DNA from: Haloferax profundi
GTDB taxonomy: Archaea > Halobacteriota > Halobacteria > Halobacteriales > Haloferacaceae
Length of the DNA stretch: 39,694 nucleotides
Assembly (NCBI RefSeq): GCF_001469865.1
Contig: NZ_LOPV01000716.1
Span: 1 to 39,694, forward strand
Direction: 5' to 3'
Part shown: positions 1-7,080 of the stretch, in pieces
How positions within the stretch are numbered: the stretch's first letter is position 1
Layout of the letters: every line of letters starts with the position of its first letter
Notes under the pieces: model-generated
Databases searched by the model: none
What the model saw: only the letters and a program-made list of their open reading frames with translations
Told to the model about the DNA's origin: nothing
Position numbers and translations under genes: made by a program

Positions 1-1523
1 TCGGCATACTTCGGGTCGATAAACAGACGGCCGAGCATCGACGGAACAGATGGCACTTCGTCGCAGAGCTTGAGTTCGTGCTCAACACGAGTTCGTATCG
101 TTGTCCGGGTCGGTGATTCACCGATAGTCGCGGCAGAGGTAGCATTGGGCCAGCGTTCGGCAAGCGAGAGTTCAGAGGAGAACTCATCTGATTCTTCATC
201 ACCATCAGGAAGTGCAGTAGATAGTTCCTGATCTGAAACAGGCGGATCGAGGCGGGACTGGTCGATACTCCAGCCGGAGTTACAACAAGCACAGACCACG
301 TCTGGGCCGCGGCCGTCGTTCCAAGTCACAGATTTTCCGTGAGGGTCGGTCTGGTTCGATTCAGGCGATTCGGCCCGTTGTTCGCACGCATCCGCGGCGA
401 TTGCTTCGGTGACAATCTTCGATCGAGAAGTTCGACGTCGAGCAGCGGACCAATAGATTGCGCCCCATGCGAGGTATTCCACTGGTTTGTCCAGTAACTC
501 CTCGGTGTAGCCACCCATGTACGCCGCGAGGTACGAACCCATGTTTTCGACACCAGTGTTTAGCGAAATACAGCCGTCCGAATCGTTGAGATAGTCCGTA
601 TCTGTGTAATCGTGAGCACTGAAAGACGCGTATTCGCAGACTTCAACGTGTTTGTCTATCACTCGTTCAAACTCTGGGCCGACAGCCTCCAGGTCGAGTT
701 CGAAGGCGTCGAAGTAGACGCCGACGTGAAGGTGGGTATAGCAAGCGTTCATCCCAGTTCCGTCACCACCCATTCCGTGGGGTTCAGCCTGGAGCCAGTA
801 ACCCCATTCGTCGGCCTCGAGGCCGAGATGGTACTCCATCGTATTCCGAAGCGTGTCTCGCACACCGTCGTATGAAAATGATTCGTGTAGCGCATCGGTG
901 TGTTCGACAGGTGAGATACGCTCTCCGTTGGGAACCGATGATGCGGTGAAAGTCAGCATCGCGGTCGCGGGAGACTCCCACGCCGCTACTGCCTCACCAC
1001 CGGAAGGGCGTTCACCTCCACCCATCTGACGCTGGAGTGCAAGCGCCCGAGCGTACTGTTTCTTCGAGTATGTCTCTCCCCAGGCGTCAGTTAGCGGTAT
1101 CTCAAATTCTTCGCCTTCGTCGTTTGCGAAGCGCGCGAAGAGGCCCTTGTAATCGACGTGCGCAGTGAGGAACGCACTCAGAGCGTCAGCCCATGTCGAG
1201 GCGGACCGGCGTTCAAGTTCAGTTACGTAAAATGCGTTCTCCATCGGGTCCTCTGGTTCCACCAACGTATCACGCCAATCGGCTTCGGTCACGATGCGCC
1301 GAAGTTTTCGACCGTGAGTCTCACAGATTGGTGTCTCGGCCAGTTCTGGGTACTTCTCGATGAACTCCAGTACGCGTTCGTGGACTCTTTCCTCGTAGTT
1401 GTCCTCAGCTGGAGAACCGGCGGTAGAAGTCTCTACAGAGTTAGTCTCCTTGGAAGGCCGAGAGTCACCACTCTTGGCTGGCGAGTCGTGAGCGCCGGGT
1501 GTGGAGGTCCCTTCGCTACTCAC
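1..1523 (-). CDS. HUH-type rolling-circle replication protein (Rep), partial, runs off left edge
   Basis: The minus strand is open without a stop from about 1559 to the window edge. I take GTG at 1523 as the start because it overlaps the stop of the upstream gene (GTGAGTAG), giving at least 507 residues. Visible elements: a hydrophobic motif I-like segment MLTFTASS at about residue 189; EPH at 247-249 followed by THLHVGVYFD, whose H264-L-H266 fits the metal-binding HUH motif; a tyrosine block MGSYLAAYMGGY (328-339) where Tyr331 or Tyr335 could be the nicking residue; then a CxCC cluster near 411-414. This arrangement matches Rep proteins of haloarchaeal rolling-circle plasmids and of viruses such as SNJ1 and some pleolipoviruses, which nick one strand at the origin. 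Codon use is less GC-rich than in neighbouring genes, which suggests foreign origin. The family call rests on motifs; the host element type is inferred. Confidence 0.8.
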   Translation of the reverse strand, partial: MSSEGTSTPGAHDSPAKSGDSRPSKETNSVETSTAGSPAEDNYEERVHERVLEFIEKYPELAETPICETHGRKLRRIVTEADWRDTLVEPEDPMENAFYVTELERRSASTWADALSAFLTAHVDYKGLFARFANDEGEEFEIPLTDAWGETYSKKQYARALALQRQMGGGERPSGGEAVAAWESPATAMLTFTASSVPNGERISPVEHTDALHESFSYDGVRDTLRNTMEYHLGLEADEWGYWLQAEPHGMGGDGTGMNACYTHLHVGVYFDAFELDLEAVGPEFERVIDKHVEVCEYASFSAHDYTDTDYLNDSDGCISLNTGVENMGSYLAAYMGGYTEELLDKPVEYLAWGAIYWSAARRRTSRSKIVTEAIAADACEQRAESPESNQTDPHGKSVTWNDGRGPDVVCACCNSGWSIDQSRLDPPVSDQELSTALPDGDEESDEFSSELSLAERWPNATSAATIGESPTRTTIRTRVEHELKLCDEVPSVPSMLGRLFIDPKYA

Positions 1524-1938
1524 GCGAGCCCCCGTCTGCGCGAAGGAAGTCAGACAGACAGCACTGCACCGCACCGCCACTCGTTTTCGGCCGACGGCCG
1601 TCGGCCTCTTGCGGCCCGGCTTCCGGGTCGAGGGACGAGCCCTCGCTTCCGGCAGGACGGTCAGGGCGGTCGCGCGTTAGCGCCGCGCGCCCGCCGAGAA
1701 CCTGCCCGTCCTCTCCGGACCTTGCGGTGGTTTCGTTAACGGCCTGGTGAGCCCACAGGAGAGAGGTGAGACGATGGTCCCGAATCTCGTCCTCGATGGC
1801 GGGGATGCGCGCGCAGTATTTGCACTCGCGCATCTTGGCCGCGCGCTCGCTGTGATCGACGAGACACCACTCGTGACAGCTCCGGCAGCGGTACTCGACG
1901 AACCGCCATAGATGTCTCTCGCCACCTGCGCGGGACAT
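1516..1938 (-). CDS. small zinc-finger-like protein upstream of rep
   Basis: A 140-residue frame starts at ATG 1938, 23-31 nt from a TATA-like box at 1961-1969, so the mRNA is probably leaderless. The N-terminal half has two CxxC pairs (YRCRSC near 17-20 and ECKYC near 39-42) within a basic and acidic compact region ending around residue 66, which looks like a zinc ribbon. The C-terminal half is low-complexity, rich in Gly, Arg, Pro and Asp, and is translated through a dense block of DNA inverted repeats, so it may not be under protein-level selection. The stop overlaps the rep GTG start by 8 nt, so the two genes form an operon. Function is unknown; a role in replication control or DNA binding is only suggested by position. 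Confidence 0.6.
   Translation of the reverse strand: MSRAGGERHLWRFVEYRCRSCHEWCLVDHSERAAKMRECKYCARIPAIEDEIRDHRLTSLLWAHQAVNETTARSGEDGQVLGGRAALTRDRPDRPAGSEGSSLDPEAGPQEADGRRPKTSGGAVQCCLSDFLRADGGSRE
1589..1712. repeat. cluster of inverted repeats just upstream of rep; candidate double-strand origin
   Basis: Three nested or adjacent palindromic structures occupy 124 nt. (1) 1589-1606 is a perfect 18-bp palindrome. (2) 1623-1652 folds as CCGG / CGAGGG, loop ACGAG, CCCTCG / CCGG. (3) 1654-1712 is a 59-nt imperfect cruciform: outer arms 1654-1665 and 1701-1712 match at 11 of 12 positions, inner arms 1665-1676 and 1684-1695 at 11 of 12, and the loop is TTAGCGC. Rolling-circle Reps nick at hairpin-bearing origins near rep, so this is the best origin candidate seen. 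A terminator or recombination site is possible. Confidence 0.5.
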
Positions 1939-1960
1939 CTACCATGCACCCCTCTTGGCT

Positions 1961-1969
1961 TCTAATATC
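1961..1969 (-). promoter_or_regulatory. TATA-like box of the zinc-finger/rep operon
   Basis: On the minus strand the sequence reads GATATTAGA, centred 27 nt upstream of the ATG at 1938. This is the spacing of a leaderless haloarchaeal transcript. Confidence 0.45.
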
Positions 1970-2114
1970 GGCAGACAGCGCGGACCCCTTTCACGAACCT
2001 TGTCGGAATACTTTTTCGCTGGGTTTCGAGAAAACGCCGAATCGCCCGATATCAGCGAGAAGAAGTCGTCGCTCGCTGTTTTAATTTCGGCCCCGAAGAA
2101 AGTTAATTTCGTAT
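1970..2114. other. junction between rep element and tRNA-Arg; candidate attachment region
   Basis: This noncoding stretch joins the 3' end of tRNA-Arg to the rep operon. It contains two TTAATTTCG direct repeats (from 2081 and 2103) and a short inverted repeat TTCGG-CC-CCGAA at 2086-2097, which could help end tRNA transcription. Integration at a tRNA 3' end normally duplicates that end at the far side of the element; the far side is outside the window, so no att pair can be shown. No integrase gene lies between the tRNA and rep. Confidence 0.35.
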
Positions 2115-2188
2115 GGGCGCTGCAGGATTTGAACCCACGGCAACTTGGTCCGAAGCCAAGCACTCTGTCCAGACTGAGCTAAGCGCCC
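2115..2188 (-). tRNA. tRNA-Arg (anticodon UCG)
   Basis: The minus strand folds as a 74-nt cloverleaf: acceptor GGGCGCT pairs fully with AGCGCCC; D stem GCTC/GAGT; anticodon stem CTTGG/CCAAG around loop CTTCGGA, giving anticodon TCG (reads CGA arginine codons); T arm with TTCAAAT loop. No 3' CCA is encoded and no intron is seen. The promoter lies upstream at 2216-2221. The element with rep abuts its 3' end, and tRNA genes are usual integration targets in haloarchaea. Confidence 0.95.
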
Positions 2189-2215
2189 TACATCACTTCG
2201 TCTGTCGTGGATTGT

Positions 2216-2258
2216 TTTAAATGGATTGATTCGCGGCGGCGACTCCGCGCGATTTATA
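2216..2258. promoter_or_regulatory. divergent promoters: tRNA-Arg (minus) and DGGGP synthase (plus)
   Basis: TTTAAA at 2216-2221 is centred about 30 nt from the tRNA 5' end on the minus strand. TTTATAC at 2253-2259 lies 24-30 nt upstream of the ATG at 2283 on the plus strand. Confidence 0.55.
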
Positions 2259-2282
2259 CGGAGCGTCCGAACACTACCCGGT

Positions 2283-3134
2283 ATGTCTCTCGGAGCGCGG
2301 GCGCGCGGATTCGTCGAACTTACCCGACCGGGGAACGCGCTCGCTGCGGGCGTGCTCACCTTCACGGGTGCGTTCGTCGCCGGCGCGACGCTCGGCGATA
2401 CGCTCGCAGTCGTCGCCGCCGTCCTCGCGACAGTGTTCGCGACGGGCGCGGGCAACGCGGTCAACGACTACTTCGACCGCGACATCGACGCTATCAACCG
2501 TCCCGACCGACCCATCCCCCGCGGGGCAGTCACCGCTGGCGAAGCCAAGTGGTTCAGCGTCGCCCTCTTCGGCGGTGCCGTCGTGTCTGCACTCGCGTTA
2601 CCCCTCGTCGCCATCGCCATCGCGGTGGTGAACCTCGTCGCCCTCCTCGCGTACACAGAGTTCTTCAAAGGCCTGCCGGGTGTCGGTAACGTCGTCGTCG
2701 CGGCACTGACTGGGTCGACGTTCCTCTTCGGCGGTGCGGCTATCGGTGAACCGTTGGGTGCGCTCGTGTTGTGCATCCTCGCGGCGTTAGCGACGCTCAC
2801 CCGCGAAATCGTCAAAGACGTAGAGGATATCGCCGGCGACAGAGAAGAGGGTCTTCGCACCCTGCCAATCGTCGTCGGTGAACGACCCTCGCTGTGGATT
2901 GGGGTGGCCGTCCTCGTCGTGGCCGTCGCCGCGAGCGTCGTGCCGTTCGTCCGAGGGGATTTCGGACTGGCGTATCTCGGATTCGTCGTCCCCGCCGACG
3001 GCGTGATGCTCTTCGCGTCGGCCCAGTCGTTCGAGAATCCGAGCGCCGCCCAGCGTCGGCTCAAACACGGGATGTTCCTCGCTGCGTTCGCGTTCATCGT
3101 CGGGCGGGCGACGTCGCTCACTCTCGCCGTCTGA
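2283..3134 (+). CDS. digeranylgeranylglyceryl phosphate synthase (UbiA family)
   Basis: This is a polytopic membrane prenyltransferase of 283 residues. The family adds the second geranylgeranyl chain to geranylgeranylglyceryl phosphate, an essential step of archaeal ether-lipid synthesis. The first Asp-rich motif NDYFDRDIDAINRP (61-74) and the second around KDVEDIAGD (178-186) are the Mg2+-pyrophosphate binding sites of UbiA enzymes; hydrophobic helices fill the rest. I chose ATG 2283 over an upstream ATG at 2226 because a TATA box lies 24-30 nt before it and homology-like sequence starts at MSLGARARG. It is divergent from tRNA-Arg and the first chromosomal gene beyond the integrated element. 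The menaquinone prenyltransferase MenA is a separate gene at 30350, and the second motif here fits DGGGP synthase better. Confidence 0.85.
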   Translation: MSLGARARGFVELTRPGNALAAGVLTFTGAFVAGATLGDTLAVVAAVLATVFATGAGNAVNDYFDRDIDAINRPDRPIPRGAVTAGEAKWFSVALFGGAVVSALALPLVAIAIAVVNLVALLAYTEFFKGLPGVGNVVVAALTGSTFLFGGAAIGEPLGALVLCILAALATLTREIVKDVEDIAGDREEGLRTLPIVVGERPSLWIGVAVLVVAVAASVVPFVRGDFGLAYLGFVVPADGVMLFASAQSFENPSAAQRRLKHGMFLAAFAFIVGRATSLTLAV

Positions 3135-3159
3135 AATTGTCGAATCTAATAACCGCACT

Positions 3160-3174
3160 GACACGATTCGTGTC
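3160..3174. repeat. 7-bp inverted repeat after DGGGP synthase
   Basis: GACACGA-T-TCGTGTC is a perfect 7-bp inverted repeat with a 1-nt centre, 25 nt after the stop at 3134. It could be a regulator site for the next gene or part of a terminator; no T-tract follows directly. Confidence 0.35.
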
Positions 3175-3310
3175 TGAAATCCTCCACCCTCCAATCAAAA
3201 AGAATATTACCGGCACACCGAATGGTCGTACTATCCGATGACCCCCGGCGAGCGGAAGCGTCATGCGTTAGTACACCTCGGAGTCGATACTCTTCAACCG
3301 GGGTACTCGT

Positions 3311-3922
3311 ATGTATGACCTTGGCGCCGACCTCGACGTCGAGGTCGAACCGGGAACGAATCTTCTGATAAGCGGCCCACCGTTGACCGGCAAGCGGTCG
3401 CTAGCGCTCGACGTCCTCACAGAGGGGACGAAACAGGGCGAAGGTGCCATCATCGTCACGACGAAAGACGGCGCAGAACGCGTCCTCAAAGACTTCGCCA
3501 AGCGCGTCCCCTACGAGGGAAATCCAGTCTCCGTCGTCGACTGCGTCACCAGACAACAGGGTGTCGGTGACGTTCGCGACGACGACCGAATCAAGTACAC
3601 CTCGTCTCCGGTCGACATGACCGGAATCGGTATCAAACTCTCCGAGGTGCTACAGGAGTATTACCAGGAGCGCGGCCTCAAACAGAACCGCATCATGCTC
3701 CACTCGCTGTCGACGCTCTTGATGTACGCCGACCTCCAGACCGTGTTCCGGTTCCTCCACGTCTTCACGGGGCGCATCCAGAGCGTCGGTGGCCTCGGTC
3801 TGTTCGCTATCGACGCGGACGCCCACGACGACCGGACGATGAACACCATCAAACAACTGTTCGACGGCATCATCACCACGTACGAAGACGCCGACCCCGA
3901 CGTTCGCCTCGCCGGCGACTGA
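3311..3922 (+). CDS. RecA/KaiC-like ATPase-fold protein, haloarchaeal
   Basis: A 203-residue soluble protein. A Walker A motif GPPLTGKR is present at 22-29 after a beta-strand, as in RadA/KaiC/Rad55-type P-loop proteins. The expected Walker B position, after NRIMLHSLSTLL (about 128-139), carries His-Ser where KaiC-type proteins have Asp, so ATP hydrolysis may be weak or absent. A segment at about 85-100 (DDDRIKYTSSPVDMTGIG) resembles the family's region before the helix feeding into the active site. It resembles short haloarchaeal RecA-superfamily proteins (I believe DUF7504-like) often found near signalling or DNA genes. ATG 3311 is the first in-frame start. No obvious partner: flanking genes are lipid synthesis and a CoA-binding protein. 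Exact role unknown. Confidence 0.7.
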   Translation: MYDLGADLDVEVEPGTNLLISGPPLTGKRSLALDVLTEGTKQGEGAIIVTTKDGAERVLKDFAKRVPYEGNPVSVVDCVTRQQGVGDVRDDDRIKYTSSPVDMTGIGIKLSEVLQEYYQERGLKQNRIMLHSLSTLLMYADLQTVFRFLHVFTGRIQSVGGLGLFAIDADAHDDRTMNTIKQLFDGIITTYEDADPDVRLAGD

Positions 3923-3946
3923 CCACGCGACAGCGAAACTCGGGGG

Positions 3947-4016
3947 GCACAAGAGCACGGGACTGGGGCACGCAAGAGCACGACACCTGAGCCACGTTGA
4001 CGACACCTGAGCCACG
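3947..4016 (+). repeat. short direct repeats in intergenic region
   Basis: CAAGAGCACG occurs at 3950-3959 and 3973-3982, and CGACACCTGAGCCACG (16 nt) occurs at 3981-3996 and again at 4001-4016. The copies lie between the RecA-like gene and the CoA-binding gene, upstream of the latter's TATA box. They may be slipped-strand duplications; no known site is recognised. Confidence 0.6.
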
Positions 4017-4089
4017 CCACCGTCTGCGACTGCACGAACGACGCACGCTCGGCCGAGTCTTTTACGCACGCATCACGATGTGTGTAGAT

Positions 4090-4512
4090 ATGCCCATCAC
4101 GAGTGCCGACGACCTGCGTCCGTTGCTCGACTACGAGACGATTGCCGTCGTCGGGTGTTCGGCCACGCCGGGGAAGGCCGCTCACGAGATTCCGGCGTAC
4201 ATGCAGCGACACGGCTACCGTGTCATCCCGGTCAATCCGTTCCGTGAGGAGATTCTCGGCGAGACAGCCTACGACTCACTGGCAGACGTCGAAGCGGACA
4301 TCGACCTCGTGAACGTGTTCAGACCGTCGAGTGAAGCAGGTGCCGTCGTCGACGCCGCTATCGAACGCGCTGCCACACGGGGGGACGTGAAAGCGGTCTG
4401 GCTCCAACTCGGTATCCGCGACGACGACGCCGCGGCACGCGCAGAAGACGCCGGTCTCGAATTCGTCCAGAACAAGTGCTACAAAGTCGAGCACGCCAGA
4501 CTCGCCGTCTGA
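4090..4512 (+). CDS. CoA-binding domain protein (YccU-like, Rossmann fold)
   Basis: A 140-residue single-domain protein of the CoA_binding_2 family, which is homologous to the nucleotide-binding domain of succinyl-CoA synthetase alpha. The strand-loop TIAVVGCSATPGK (17-29) is the glycine-rich CoA/nucleotide loop; later segments PVNPF, VNVFRPS and VWLQLGI are typical of the family, and a Cys follows near the C terminus (NKCYKVEH). ATG 4090 was chosen because TTTTAC at 4060-4065 sits about 28 nt upstream; ATG at 4078 and upstream codons would extend into the promoter. It converges with cysteine synthase 24 nt away. The in vivo ligand and partner are unknown for most members. Confidence 0.85.
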   Translation: MPITSADDLRPLLDYETIAVVGCSATPGKAAHEIPAYMQRHGYRVIPVNPFREEILGETAYDSLADVEADIDLVNVFRPSSEAGAVVDAAIERAATRGDVKAVWLQLGIRDDDAAARAEDAGLEFVQNKCYKVEHARLAV

Positions 4513-4536
4513 TAGGTGTGAGCCTCTGAGGCGCTC

Positions 4537-5517
4537 TTATCCCTCCCAGGATTCGAAGTCGCCGTAGACGCCCTTCGAGAGGTACCGCTCCGAGGAGTCG
4601 GGAAACACCGTGACGACGGAGTCGTACGGTAAGTCGAGTTCACCGGCGGCAGCACGTTCGGCCACGTCGAGCGCCGCGAGGCAGTTCGCGGCGGAACTCG
4701 ACGCGACGAGGTGGCCCTCTTCAGTGGCGAGTCGCTGCATCTCGGCGTGCGTCTCGCGGTCACCGATTTGGACGATTTCGTCCACCAACTCGGGGTCGAA
4801 CAACTCGTTCGTCGCGGGGTTGTGCGTCCCGATACCTTCGGTCTTGTAGGCCGCTTCCTCCACGTCACGGCCGTGAAGCGTCGAGTAGAGTGAACCGACG
4901 GGTTCGACGGCGGTGACGAACGTGTCCTCGTGATTCTCGCGTCCGTAGCGGGCCATCCCCATGAGCGTCCCAGCGGTTCCGCATCCGGCGACGAGCGCAC
5001 CGACTTCGTCGTCGAGGGCATCGTACACTTCGGGTGCCGTCGTCTCGTAGTGTGCTTCGGGGTTGAGCGGATTGGAGAACTGCTGGGGAACGACGGCGTC
5101 GTCGAGTTCGTCGGCGAGTTGCTGCGCTTTGTCGATAGCGCCGCCCATCCCGTCTTCCGTCGGGGTGTTCACCACGTCGGCACCGAGGGCGCGCATGAGC
5201 GTCTGTTTCTCGACGCTGAACCGTTCGGGCACGACGAAGACGGCCCGGATTCCGAGTTGCCCGGCGGCGACGGCGAGACCGATGCCGGTGTTTCCAGCAG
5301 TCGGTTCGACGATAGTCCCTCCCTCGGGGAGTTCGCCCGATTCGAGCATCTGTTCGAGCATGTACATCCCGATGCGGTCTTTGACGCTCGCGCCGGGGTT
5401 GAACGACTCGAGTTTGGCGTAGACGGGAACCTCGTCTGGGGACGCGTGGACCCTGACGAGTGGTGTCTCGCCGACAGTGTCGAGCACCGATTCGAGGGGT
5501 TCGCGGTGCGTGGTCAT
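4537..5517 (-). CDS. cysK: cysteine synthase / cystathionine beta-synthase family (PLP enzyme)
   Basis: A 326-residue fold-type II PLP enzyme that makes cysteine from O-acetyl- or O-phosphoserine and sulfide, or acts on related substrates. PLP-binding Lys46 lies in NPGASVKDRIG; the substrate loop PTAGNTGIG is at 72-80; the phosphate-binding loop GCGTAGT is at 178-184; a C-terminal PDSSERYLSKG matches the usual serine that contacts the PLP ring nitrogen. There is no CBS domain, so it is the short form. Start ATG 5517 has a TATA-like GATAATAAC about 37 nt upstream, implying a short leader, and a 5-bp inverted repeat at 5523-5535 lies between. O-acetylserine versus O-phosphoserine or cystathionine activity cannot be told by eye. 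Confidence 0.85.
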   Translation of the reverse strand: MTTHREPLESVLDTVGETPLVRVHASPDEVPVYAKLESFNPGASVKDRIGMYMLEQMLESGELPEGGTIVEPTAGNTGIGLAVAAGQLGIRAVFVVPERFSVEKQTLMRALGADVVNTPTEDGMGGAIDKAQQLADELDDAVVPQQFSNPLNPEAHYETTAPEVYDALDDEVGALVAGCGTAGTLMGMARYGRENHEDTFVTAVEPVGSLYSTLHGRDVEEAAYKTEGIGTHNPATNELFDPELVDEIVQIGDRETHAEMQRLATEEGHLVASSSAANCLAALDVAERAAAGELDLPYDSVVTVFPDSSERYLSKGVYGDFESWEG

Positions 5518-5607
5518 ACAGTGGCAAATGTTGCCCCCGGTCCTGAACGTTATTATCCCGATTCGTGGCGACCCGAACCGGGTGTGAGGCTGTGCGAAAA
5601 CAGACTG

Positions 5608-5937
5608 TTACGCTTCGGTCGTCTCGGTGTCGTCGTCGGAAGCGCTCGTGGCGTCGTCGGTGCCCGAATCGGTCGTCTCCGTCGACGTCTCGGCTTCGGC
5701 GATGTGCGCGTTAGCGATGGCCGCGTCGATGTCGATGTTCTGCTCTTCTGCGATTGCTTCGAGAATCGCCCGTTGTTCGGCGTTCTCGGCTTCGAGACGG
5801 TCGACACGTTGTTTGGTCTCGCCGACCGTCTCACGAACCTCGACGAGTTGCTCTCGCAGTTCGTTGAGCTTCTTGTAGACGTCTTCGGCCATCTCTGCGA
5901 CCTTCTGGAGCTTCTTCGCAGTGCCTCCGATACCCAT
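5608..5937 (-). CDS. coiled-coil protein, DUF5798-like
   Basis: A 109-residue protein. Residues about 10-65 form a heptad-rich coiled coil (LNELREQLVEVRETV, then RVDRLEAENAEQ), and the C-terminal 30 residues are a Thr/Ser/Asp/Glu-rich disordered tail. It resembles the haloarchaeal DUF5798 family of unknown function. A TATA-like box around 5958-5964 is about 25 nt upstream, consistent with a leaderless mRNA from ATG 5937. It sits downstream of the ABC exporter operon in the same orientation with an 84-nt gap, but its own promoter suggests separate transcription. No enzymatic motif is seen. Confidence 0.75.
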   Translation of the reverse strand: MGIGGTAKKLQKVAEMAEDVYKKLNELREQLVEVRETVGETKQRVDRLEAENAEQRAILEAIAEEQNIDIDAAIANAHIAEAETSTETTDSGTDDATSASDDDTETTEA

Positions 5938-6021
5938 GTGTCGCCCGTCGAACTCAGCCCTTGTACGCCTTCCGGTGGCGAATCGTCGGGAGCGACTGGA
6001 ATCAGAGGGTGAATCGCGGCA

Positions 6022-7080
6022 TCACCCGAGTTCGTTCGGGTCGACCCGTCCGACGACGACCCGCAGTCCCACGAGCGAGACGAGACCCACGACGACGAGG
6101 CCGGCAACAGCGAGTCTCGCACTGAGCCCCGCGGTTCCGAGCGCGAGTCTCGCAGCACTGTTCGCGGGACTGAGCGGCAGCAACGACGTTCCCGCGAAGA
6201 CGAGCAGGACGCCCAGTGAGTAGAGCAGTTGTGCGATTCGCCGGTCGGGTGCCGTAATCGAGACTGTCGCCCCGAGCGTGACGACGACGGCCGTGAGACC
6301 AGTGACCATCCCGAACAACCACGTCAGGTTGTCGATGCCGGTACCATTCAGTTGGAGGAGGGCCATCCACGCGACGGCCTGAATCGGAGCCAGTCCGCCC
6401 GCTGCGAGGAGTTTGCCGTCGACGACGGCCGAGAAACTCACCGGGGCGACGCGCAGGAGTTCGAGTGTCCCCCGAGCGACTTCCTCCGTCAACGAGTCGA
6501 CGACGAGCGACCCAGCGATGAAGACCGGGAGGAACAACAGAAGCGGGACGAGTACCGTGTAGGTGAACCCGAAGTACGGACTCGACTCCGTTGCCGGCGG
6601 GACGGGAAGCGGATTCGTCGACAGGAACGCGCTCCGCTCGGCGCGTTCGTTCCGCTCCAGTGTGCGAAGTGCATCCCGAAGGCGCACGACGACGGCAGTC
6701 GTCTCGACGCCCGAGTCGGGAGCGATTGCGACGAGTTGGACGCGTCCGTTCGGGCCGGTCGACGCCTCGACCACCGCGTCTACCTGGCGCTCCTCGAACG
6801 CGGTCATCGCGGTGTCAGCGGACGGGTACGGTCGCGCGGCCAGACCCGACTCGCCGTCGATTGCGACGATGAGGTCGTTCACCGCCTCTTCGCCCCCAGT
6901 GACCGCGACGTCGACTTGATAACTCGCTGCACTGGGGTCGTACAGCGAGACGAGGCCGACGACGAGGAACGAGGAGAACGCCGCCACGAACAGTTGGATA
7001 GCCAGCGCCAGCACGATGGTCTTCTCCTTGCGGAGGCTGCCGAGTTCGCGCCGTGCGATGGCGAGTCGTGGGTTACCCAA
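6022..7080 (-). CDS. ABC-2 type transporter permease
   Basis: A 352-residue membrane protein with one N-terminal span (about 20-45), a large extracytoplasmic region (about 50-170) and a C-terminal block of five to six spans, the ABC-2/NatB-type layout. The start is TTG at 7080, overlapping the end of the upstream permease gene by 8 nt; no closer Met or GTG fits. Both permeases read from the operon with the ATPase at 8965, so the exporter is probably a heterodimer of two permease subunits plus ATPase. The short segment GTLELLRVAPVS before the C-terminal spans is typical of ABC-2 coupling regions. Substrate unknown; sodium or drug export and membrane homeostasis are possibilities. Confidence 0.8.
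   Translation of the reverse strand: MGNPRLAIARRELGSLRKEKTIVLALAIQLFVAAFSSFLVVGLVSLYDPSAASYQVDVAVTGGEEAVNDLIVAIDGESGLAARPYPSADTAMTAFEERQVDAVVEASTGPNGRVQLVAIAPDSGVETTAVVVRLRDALRTLERNERAERSAFLSTNPLPVPPATESSPYFGFTYTVLVPLLLFLPVFIAGSLVVDSLTEEVARGTLELLRVAPVSFSAVVDGKLLAAGGLAPIQAVAWMALLQLNGTGIDNLTWLFGMVTGLTAVVVTLGATVSITAPDRRIAQLLYSLGVLLVFAGTSLLPLSPANSAARLALGTAGLSARLAVAGLVVVGLVSLVGLRVVVGRVDPNELG

Noticed and set aside
1955-2182. Plus-strand frame of 75 residues across the tRNA
   Set aside because: Its C-terminal part is the translated reverse complement of tRNA-Arg; such frames are common artefacts.
3947-4016. Direct repeats as a CRISPR array
   Set aside because: Only two copies per unit with 4-23 nt between them and unrelated units; no spacer-repeat pattern.
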